From CAZYSK01 sp964649415 (GTDB taxonomy: Bacteria; Chloroflexota; Anaerolineae; B4-G1): a stretch of DNA of 35,855 nt. The notes below the pieces were generated by a model that saw nothing but the letters and a program-made list of their open reading frames with translations, ran no database searches and was not told the origin of the DNA. The position numbers and the translations under genes were made by a program. The stretch spans positions 1 through 35,855 of the forward strand of contig CAZYSK010000059.1 in NCBI GenBank assembly GCA_964649415.1. Direction: 5' to 3'. Shown in pieces: positions 29,834 to 35,855 of this stretch (positions within the stretch are counted from its first letter, which is position 1; every line of letters starts with the position of its first letter).

Positions 29834-32800
29834 TCACAATTCGGATTCCTTCTGATCGTAGCCATGCAGCAAAGTTCCAATCTCTCTAAGCGCTGTACCC
29901 GCTCTTATGCGAACGTTCTCGTATTCGTCGTCCAACAAGCTTGTTAACTGTACAATTGCTTCAGTCGCTTGGAGCTTCCCAAGCGCCATTGCCGCTCCGC
30001 CACGAACAGTCTCATGTTCATCTTTCAGTAGTAATACTAGCTTAGGCGTGGCTTCGACCGCTTCAAGTTCCCCAAGTGCCTCACATGCTCTCCCTCGGAC
30101 ATACTCATGCTCATCATTGAGTAGTCGGGTGAGCTCTGGTATCGCCTCAGTTGCCCCAATCCACCCGAGTGCCTTACATGCTCTTCCTCGGACGGCCTCA
30201 TGCTCATCATTGAGTAATCGCGTAAGCTCTGGTATCGCCTCAGTTGCCCCAATCCGCCCGAGTGCCTCACATGCTCTCCCTCGGACATACTCATGCTCAT
30301 CATTGAGTAGTCGGATGAGCTCTGGTATCGCCTCAGCTGCCCCAATCCACCCGAGTGCCTTACATGCTGGCCCTCGGACATACTCATGCTCATCATTGAG
30401 TAGTCGGGTGAGCTCTGGTATCGCCTCAGTTGCCCCAATCCGCCCGAGTGCCTCACATGCTCTTCCACGCACATGCGCATGCTCATCATCAAGCAATTGC
30501 ACAAGATCTGGAGCTGCTGCAACTGCCCTAAGCATCCCCAACGCGAATGCTGCTTCACCACGAACGTGCTGATGACTATCCGTGAGCAATGGGATGAGAT
30601 GTGGTATTGCTTGTGGGCTTTGGATCATTCCTAGCGAGAATGCAGCCGTGCCACGAATGTGCTCCTCCTTTCGCTCAAGCAGATCCAACAGTGCCGGAAT
30701 CGCCTTCTCGCTTCCAGCCATACCAAGTGCGGCTGCCGCCCTGCTGCAGACAGTAGTCTCTTCAAGGAGTGCAATCAGATACTCTGGCTGGACGTTTTTC
30801 AGATCTCGCGCTGTACAAGATACGTTAGCCAAGTCAGTATCTTCGAGAACAGCTTCTTTAAGCATTGCTCCACGAAGGATTGCCTGTCGTAAGATTGCAC
30901 CGTGCAAGTTAGATCGGGTTAAGTCGGCATCGGTCAGGTCTGCAGCGACTAAAACTGTCCCAGAGAGATCCCTTTCAGCAAAACCTTCGTCCATCTGGTT
31001 AAGCACCGTAGCCGCGTTGCTGCCCACATAGTTCACATCCTCTAGAGTCTTGTCTCTCGTCTGGGCAATCAACGCCCATAGTCGATCAGCGTCATCTACC
31101 ATTCCCCGCAAGAAGTCCCGTACTGCTTGCATCCGCTCGTCAGAGAGCGGCAAAGCACCAAAGGTCTCGGTCAACTCCGATACATTCTTGCGCGCGAAGG
31201 GCAGCTTGCACGACTTGCCGTCCACCTCGCAATATGCCTGTGCATACTCTGGCGCCAAGCACCCTAACTCTGCCGCGAACTTGAAGGCGACAAAGTACTC
31301 AGCTAGGCTCTTGTGGGCAAACTCATAGTAGCCAGCCGCATCCCGGTGCAGAAGCGTCTGGTTACGCAGATCGTAGTCCCATGTGTCCAACTCATGCTGA
31401 TCTCTGATCCGGTCGCCGAAGTAGGCTTCGATGCGTTCTGGAATGTCTGAATAGTGTATACACAACTCACCACTCCTGATCATCTCCCAAGCCAACTCAC
31501 ACAGGAAGTATAGCTTGTCCGTCGTTGTAGTGAATGTACGCTTTGTGTCAATATTGCGCAAGAGCAGTTTGTTGGTAGCATACAAGTAGACCTGGGCTGG
31601 GTTTTCCAGCACATCAGCGCTCACTTCATCCAAAGCCACCAACAGCAGTTCAACTAAGACTGGCTTGCGTGCCATCTCGGCCAGGTCAGGCGTGTCTAGA
31701 ATGCGCTCTGCAACGTCAAGCCCATGCTCTGCGCCTAACCGCCGCGTGATGACTTCGCGGATGTGGTCGTCGGTGAATGGCTCAAGATGCAACACTTCAA
31801 ACTTGGGCGAGGCCAGAAGAATGGTGTGTCTTCCAAATTCCTCGCCGCCCAATACCTTCTCCGATTCTTTCGCCCAGCGGAAATACTCGGTGCGGCTAGT
31901 GAGAATCACCTTGCTATTCTCACCCACCAACTCAGCCAGCTCCCAGAAGTTGTCCACGACTGTCTGATAATCCACCTGCCGCGCCATCTCGTCAAAGCCG
32001 TCCAGGACCAGGAGTAGCTTTCCGCGTCGGTTCGTCTCTTGGAAGACTTCATATGCGCTACCGACAAAAGGCAACTTGTATTGCTCCAGCAATGCGTCGT
32101 TGATCAATTGCCGCGCAGTCATTGACTTGATGAAGGTGCGCATCGTGATGAGAAGCGGGAGCCGCTCGTTGACCGGATCCTCGAGATAGCGGTGTAACTG
32201 CCGGTAGGCATAGTGACGACAGAACCAGGTCTTGCCACTGCCAAACTCGCCCAGCAGCGAGATGTGCATCTTCCCTCGCTCCGTCAGCCAGCCATCTATG
32301 TAATCATCCAGGCTGTCGTACTGATCTCGGCCAATTTCGTGTCCTTCCTTGCCCATCTCTTGCTTGTAGCAGCCAAGATCCACATATAGCTCAGGTATAC
32401 GCTGTTTTTCCACCAACGATGCTAGCGCTTCGAAGTATGGCCCCCAGATCATCTCCTGCAAGAATTCCGCCAGACTGAATACCTGAAAAGCGTCATCCCC
32501 TGCAGCCCGCTTCCGCGCCCGGTCCGACACACGCCGATCAGTTATCAACCACCCTTGCGGAGTCTCTCGATCCAATACCTCATCTAGCGCATCCACGTCA
32601 GACGGCACGACTTCGCCGCCAATGCAACGCACGAGCACCCGCTGTTTGACGGAGCCTAGATCCAGCGTCGCCAGCATTTCCACGGTCCGATCATTTCGGT
32701 GCTGAGGCTCGCTTACTTCATAACGAATCGCTTCTAGCCACGTCGAAATCTCGTCAGCCAGTTCGGTCAGCGGATCACGCCGCTGCTGCATCGCTTGCAG

Positions 32801-33760
32801 TGCCTGCTTAATCTCAGGCGGCAAAGGCTCGGCACGATCGTGCTTCATTACTTTGGAACTATCACTTATCACAACCGGCACGCCGTCCCGCGCTAGAGCG
32901 CTCAAAACAGGCCGATTCTTGCTACGAAACTTGGTGATGAAGGCGGCATGGACAAAGGGACCAAACCGCTCCGAATCTTTGGGATGCAAACGGATAGTCA
33001 ATAGCACCATGTTGCGTGCACTGAAGACAACCTTCGTACAGTTGTGCAGCCACCAGTACACAGCGTTGCGTGGGGCAAGCCTGAAGTTCTTCACGGTCTC
33101 GATGGACACACGATGTCCATCCACGTCAAGTTCATCGGCGAAACGCAATAGCGCTGCCACCAACTGCTTGCGTTCATTCGGGTCGAATCTGAACTTACGT
33201 GGACAGTCAGTGATTGGCACTTTGGCGTGATGCTCACACACTTCCATTAGGTCGTCTACCAGATCGTCGGGGATCGACTTAGCAGCCGATTCTAAGACTG
33301 TTTCACCAGTGCGGTTGGCGTGGTCAATCCAAGCAGCGGTCAGGTACTGATGGTTCTTGCGGATTGCCTTCTGTTCGTCTATGGTATACTCGCTTGCTGT
33401 TCGCGCGGTGAACTCAGTGTCGAACTGGGCACCCAGTTCCTCTGCTCGTTCCTTGATCTCCGGGAACTTGACTACATCGCACTGCATCCCAATGTCATGC
33501 AAATAGATACCGGCCAGGAGCAAGTACATCTCCTGTGCGGAGAGATTTCGCCCGTCATTTGCTTCGAGCAATTTCGTCGTGAAGCTCGCCAGCCGCTCGC
33601 TGTGTGAGATGCCGTGATCGGTGTAGTCTTGGACAATGCGAGGTGCATCCTCGGCCCAGATATCCTCCGCCGCTTGTCGGATCAAAGCCAGGCTAGCACG
33701 TAGGCGGTCGTCAGTGACCTGTTCAAGAAGCTGCTTCTCAACATCGGTAAACTGTGCCAT
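29834..33760 (-). CDS. NACHT (STAND) NTPase: HD domain, nuclease-like segment, NACHT, pentapeptide and HEAT repeats; probable defence protein
   Basis: 1308 residues from ATG 33760 (GGAG seven bases upstream). Domains in order: HD-type phosphohydrolase (about 40-240; DHGISH 48-53, LHDIG 87-91, EHH 176-178, FADELD), close to the HD domain of bacterial conflict systems; a segment at 355-440 (QRVLVRCIGGEVVPSDVDAL, then GWLITDRRVS) resembling nuclease-like domains next to NACHT; NACHT NTPase (500-830) with Walker A GEFGSGKT (504-511), Walker B LLLVLDGFDEM (582-592), SRTEYF and FAHKSLAEYF; pentapeptide repeats (928-980: DLSGTVLVAADLTDADLTRS); ten ~31-residue HEAT repeats (990-1308). Such proteins act as intracellular sensors, often against phage: the repeats sense, NACHT oligomerises, the N-terminus acts. 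The gene lies among mobile elements. Target and effector activity are inferred. Confidence 0.85.
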   Translation of the reverse strand: MAQFTDVEKQLLEQVTDDRLRASLALIRQAAEDIWAEDAPRIVQDYTDHGISHSERLASFTTKLLEANDGRNLSAQEMYLLLAGIYLHDIGMQCDVVKFPEIKERAEELGAQFDTEFTARTASEYTIDEQKAIRKNHQYLTAAWIDHANRTGETVLESAAKSIPDDLVDDLMEVCEHHAKVPITDCPRKFRFDPNERKQLVAALLRFADELDVDGHRVSIETVKNFRLAPRNAVYWWLHNCTKVVFSARNMVLLTIRLHPKDSERFGPFVHAAFITKFRSKNRPVLSALARDGVPVVISDSSKVMKHDRAEPLPPEIKQALQAMQQRRDPLTELADEISTWLEAIRYEVSEPQHRNDRTVEMLATLDLGSVKQRVLVRCIGGEVVPSDVDALDEVLDRETPQGWLITDRRVSDRARKRAAGDDAFQVFSLAEFLQEMIWGPYFEALASLVEKQRIPELYVDLGCYKQEMGKEGHEIGRDQYDSLDDYIDGWLTERGKMHISLLGEFGSGKTWFCRHYAYRQLHRYLEDPVNERLPLLITMRTFIKSMTARQLINDALLEQYKLPFVGSAYEVFQETNRRGKLLLVLDGFDEMARQVDYQTVVDNFWELAELVGENSKVILTSRTEYFRWAKESEKVLGGEEFGRHTILLASPKFEVLHLEPFTDDHIREVITRRLGAEHGLDVAERILDTPDLAEMARKPVLVELLLVALDEVSADVLENPAQVYLYATNKLLLRNIDTKRTFTTTTDKLYFLCELAWEMIRSGELCIHYSDIPERIEAYFGDRIRDQHELDTWDYDLRNQTLLHRDAAGYYEFAHKSLAEYFVAFKFAAELGCLAPEYAQAYCEVDGKSCKLPFARKNVSELTETFGALPLSDERMQAVRDFLRGMVDDADRLWALIAQTRDKTLEDVNYVGSNAATVLNQMDEGFAERDLSGTVLVAADLTDADLTRSNLHGAILRQAILRGAMLKEAVLEDTDLANVSCTARDLKNVQPEYLIALLEETTVCSRAAAALGMAGSEKAIPALLDLLERKEEHIRGTAAFSLGMIQSPQAIPHLIPLLTDSHQHVRGEAAFALGMLRAVAAAPDLVQLLDDEHAHVRGRACEALGRIGATEAIPELTRLLNDEHEYVRGPACKALGWIGAAEAIPELIRLLNDEHEYVRGRACEALGRIGATEAIPELTRLLNDEHEAVRGRACKALGWIGATEAIPELTRLLNDEHEYVRGRACEALGELEAVEATPKLVLLLKDEHETVRGGAAMALGKLQATEAIVQLTSLLDDEYENVRIRAGTALREIGTLLHGYDQKESEL
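30038..30502 (-). repeat. Five near-identical 93-bp tandem repeats (HEAT array)
   Basis: Units encode RLLNDEHEYVRGRACEALG with IGATEAIPEL. Alternate units read CEALGRI and CKALGWI, so a 186-bp double unit has been duplicated. Base identity between units is far higher than for the outer HEAT repeats. Confidence 0.9.
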
Positions 33761-33930
33761 AGTTGACTCCGTTTCCACTAGCCCATATCTGGCCAACAAA
33801 TCGCCGACTGTCCGCCGCAATCACTCGCCAGCAAGGGGGGGGCGGCCCAGCGTTGTCTGCGATATCCTCCTCAGCACCTCAGCATAGGAATGACGAGACA
33901 AGATAAGTCACAAATCCTTGTCTTTGCGGG

Positions 33931-34101
33931 CTACCTCTCCAACTCCAAGAAGCACATCACGTCGTCCTTCAGTTCCGTATGCCGCTCCTGGCGCACGGAC
34001 TCCTCGCGAAGGATGCCCAAGAACCCATCTACGACGATGGGGGGACTTGGCTCATGATCTTGGGCCGACAAGTTTCCGTATAGTCCCCCTATCTTGATGT
34101 C
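33931..34101 (-). pseudogene. C-terminal remnant of an unidentified gene, cut upstream
   Basis: 56 codons ending in TAG 33931, with an in-frame stop (TAA 34102-34104) at its head and no start codon. It reads LYGNLSAQDHEPSPPIVVD then GFLGILREESVRQERHTELK and DDVMCFLELER, with good codon structure for a real protein tail. I do not recognise the family. It lies on the same strand as the NACHT gene, 170 bp upstream, and its 5' part is replaced by the IS1634-type element. The bases 33761-33930 hold nothing else I can identify. Confidence 0.55.
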
Positions 34102-34149
34102 TTAGCCTAGATTTCGCACCTTGACAATCGAATAGAGAGCTAGACTGGC

Positions 34150-34226
34150 GGAATCGCTCCATTCGTGGCAAAGTATAGGTTGACCAAAACCAACTTGCCG
34201 GAGCGATTCCAGATGTACTTTGCCAC
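34150..34226. other. Interleaved inverted repeats at the transposase start
   Basis: Arm A GGAATCGCTCC (34150-34160) pairs with 34200-34210; arm B GTGGCAAAGTA (34165-34175) pairs with 34216-34226. The order A-B-A'-B' means the two hairpins exclude each other or form a pseudoknot. B' starts one base after the ATG at 34213-34215. Confidence 0.8.
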
Positions 34227-35855
34227 AAAACGCCGTCGTATGCAAGTTCTGGCCTGGCTGATGTGGGCCATTGTCTGCGTTGTCTCTGTGTGCGCGTCCG
34301 ATGCGCACGTGGCAGGTGAGGGCCAATCAGCCAGTCCACCAACGCTTTGGGGTATCGTCACGCACAATGGACGAGATGGGCCGCTTGTTCCCTGGTATCC
34401 CAGGCGTCGGTTGCGCAAGTTGGCTTGGCGACGATATTGTGCTTTGCGCCGGGCTTGCCGCCGGGCTGTATGGACAGCACAGCTAGTCAGGCTGGCGCTG
34501 ACGGGCGGGCTGACCTTGGCGCAAGTCGTGGACTGGCTAACCCGATCGCAACTGCGACGCCATCTGGGAGCCTTGCCGGTCTTGTATGCGCTGCTGGAGG
34601 TGCTCCAGGTGCGTGCAATCATCAACCGTCACTGTCCTACAGCAGCCGAAGTGGACCATGGCACGGTGGCGATGGTGTTGATTCTCAACCGGCTGGTGGC
34701 TCCCCGACCGCTCTATCGGATCGCAGACTGGCTAGCGCGGACGGTATTGGTCTACCAGTTGGGCGTACCAGCGGAGAAGTTCAACGACGACCGCCTGGGA
34801 CGCACGTTGGACGCGATCAGCCAGCACGCGCGGGACATCTGGCAGGGCGTGGTCCACCAGGCACTTCTGCGGGCAGACATCGACTTGTCGGTCATCTTCT
34901 ACGATCCGACAGCCTTCGCACTCCATGGTAGCTACACCAACAGCAAGCACGTGAACTTCGGATTCGCCCACAACACGCCGATGGACAAGCGCAAGTTCAA
35001 GATAGGCCTGGATGTGAGCGCGGATGGCAACGTTCCCACGGAGTATGCATTGTGGGCTGGGCGAACAGCCGACATGGCAACTGTGCAGGAGAACATGGAG
35101 CGGCTGTGTCGCCTGTTGAGAGGTCACGGCTGGTCTGTCCAGGAGACGGTCATCATCGGCGACCGGGCTAATCTGAACGACGAGTTGGCCATCGCATACG
35201 CCGACCACGGCCTGCGCTACCTGGCCGGGCTCCAGCCTCAGAAGAAGGCCCACCGAGAGCTGTTGGTGAGATATCCCGACGAGCAGTTCTATGCCCTGCC
35301 GCTGAACGATGAGCGTGGACGCAAAGGCTACTGGGGCAGGCCCTGCCAAGTCACCTTCAAACACGAAGGCCGGCAAGTCACCCACAGGGGACTGGTGATC
35401 CTCAGCGGGCCAATGCGCAGTGCTTTGCGCAAGGGACGGGCAAGCAAGTTGAGAGCCTTGCGCCAGGAATTGAAAGAAGTGCAGGCCAAGATCGGCCAGC
35501 CCTATCACCGCACCATCGGGGCTGTTCAGAAACGAGCCCATACCCGGATCAAGAAGTCGCCTGTCGGCAAGTTCATGCGGGCTCATGCCTACATTGACGA
35601 GCAAGGCCAGATTCGTCTGCGGTGGTGGATAGACCGCTCGACCCTCTTGCTGGCGATGTGGAAAGACGGCCGCTACCTCCTGGTCACCAATGACTGGCGG
35701 CTCTCGCTCCAGCGCATGTTCGATCTCTACCGCCAGAAGGACGGCGTGGAGAAGCGCTTCAAGGTCTCCAAGAGTGACTTGAAGGTCTCGCCCATCTACT
35801 TGCACAAAGACGAGCGCATTGAAGGCATGCTACTCATCAACATGCTGGCCCTGCT
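34213..35855 (+). CDS. IS1634/IS4-type DDE transposase, partial (3' end beyond the window)
   Basis: The frame from ATG 34213 is open to the right edge (547 codons). Residues from ~128 follow the family: QVRAIINRHCPTAAEVDHG, ILNRLVAPRPLYRIADWL, then the catalytic core with FYDPTAFAL (first Asp), VIIGDRANLN (second Asp) and YRQKDGVEKRFKVSK, the Y-R/K-E signature with the catalytic Glu. HVNFGFAHN and RKFKIGLDVSADG are also typical. The first ~120 residues (basic, with a hydrophobic WLMWAIVCVVSVC) are unlike the usual N-terminus, so a later start is possible. It replaces the 5' part of the gene remnant at 33931-34101. No internal stop is seen, so the element may be active. Confidence 0.88.
   Translation, partial: MYFATKRRRMQVLAWLMWAIVCVVSVCASDAHVAGEGQSASPPTLWGIVTHNGRDGPLVPWYPRRRLRKLAWRRYCALRRACRRAVWTAQLVRLALTGGLTLAQVVDWLTRSQLRRHLGALPVLYALLEVLQVRAIINRHCPTAAEVDHGTVAMVLILNRLVAPRPLYRIADWLARTVLVYQLGVPAEKFNDDRLGRTLDAISQHARDIWQGVVHQALLRADIDLSVIFYDPTAFALHGSYTNSKHVNFGFAHNTPMDKRKFKIGLDVSADGNVPTEYALWAGRTADMATVQENMERLCRLLRGHGWSVQETVIIGDRANLNDELAIAYADHGLRYLAGLQPQKKAHRELLVRYPDEQFYALPLNDERGRKGYWGRPCQVTFKHEGRQVTHRGLVILSGPMRSALRKGRASKLRALRQELKEVQAKIGQPYHRTIGAVQKRAHTRIKKSPVGKFMRAHAYIDEQGQIRLRWWIDRSTLLLAMWKDGRYLLVTNDWRLSLQRMFDLYRQKDGVEKRFKVSKSDLKVSPIYLHKDERIEGMLLINMLAL

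Noticed and set aside
34121..34146. TTGACA at 34121 as a promoter for the transposase
   Set aside because: The nearest -10-like hexamer (TAGACT) is only 14 bp away, too close for a good promoter.
34732..35805. Open minus-strand frame of 357 codons opposite the transposase
   Set aside because: The plus-strand frame carries all transposase motifs; this is its complement.
1..35855. tRNA, rRNA or riboswitch genes
   Set aside because: No cloverleaf with a T-loop consensus, no rRNA signatures and no known riboswitch core was recognised on either strand by eye; a covariance-model scan was not possible.

Overview
The window is GC-rich bacterial chromosome. Nearly every gene from the left edge to about 33.8 kb lies on the minus strand; the only plus-strand coding material is transposase. 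A fused shikimate kinase/dehydroquinate synthase, a TrmB-type regulator, paired DUF4037 genes and many short dispersed repeats suggest an Anaerolineae-like Chloroflexota bacterium. This is an inference from gene style; there is no rRNA or other phylogenetic marker here.

Layout. (1) 1-3244: an operon-like unit of a TrmB-family regulator, a SAM methyltransferase and two tandem isoprenylcysteine-methyltransferase-like membrane proteins. It has a clear sigma70 promoter followed by three tandem 20-bp palindromic sites. (2) 3264-8200: a shikimate/chorismate cluster read aroC, aroKB fusion, aroQ, then a PLP aminotransferase, ending in a terminator-like hairpin. Arrays of 8-bp repeats lie between the genes and even inside aroC. 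(3) 8414-11843: a CHASE2-adenylate cyclase and a FecR-domain protein, one base apart. (4) 12019-16952: a short-chain dehydrogenase with a long C-terminal extension, a TfoX-N protein, an intact and a broken metallo-beta-lactamase gene, two SAM methyltransferases and a flavodoxin. (5) 17053-24375: two DUF4037 genes sharing 988 bp that look identical, a UDG-like protein, DUF1349, an arginase-fold protein, an AadA-like nucleotidyltransferase and a gluzincin metalloprotease. (6) 24577-27423: an MFS transporter, a DsrE-like protein and an acyltransferase-3 protein. (7) 27461-29808: a graveyard of mobile elements: an IS1595-type remnant, a protease relic, a group II intron 3' half, and an IS3 element fused in frame to the intron maturase. 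(8) 29834-34101: a large NACHT NTPase (HD domain, nuclease-like segment, NACHT, pentapeptide repeats, HEAT repeats), probably an anti-phage sensor, preceded by the tail of a broken gene. (9) 34150 to the right edge: an IS1634/IS4-type transposase, open at the edge.

The most unusual signals are: a short palindromic element inserted in the same reading frame in two unrelated genes (three coding copies, always giving RHQNGAFVG); its duplication within the protease so that recombination would excise the active site in frame; the HD-NACHT-pentapeptide-HEAT protein with a recently amplified HEAT array; a group II intron domain V carrying an apparent 18-nt insertion; the IS3 OrfAB-maturase chimera; and the operator triplet behind the TrmB promoter.
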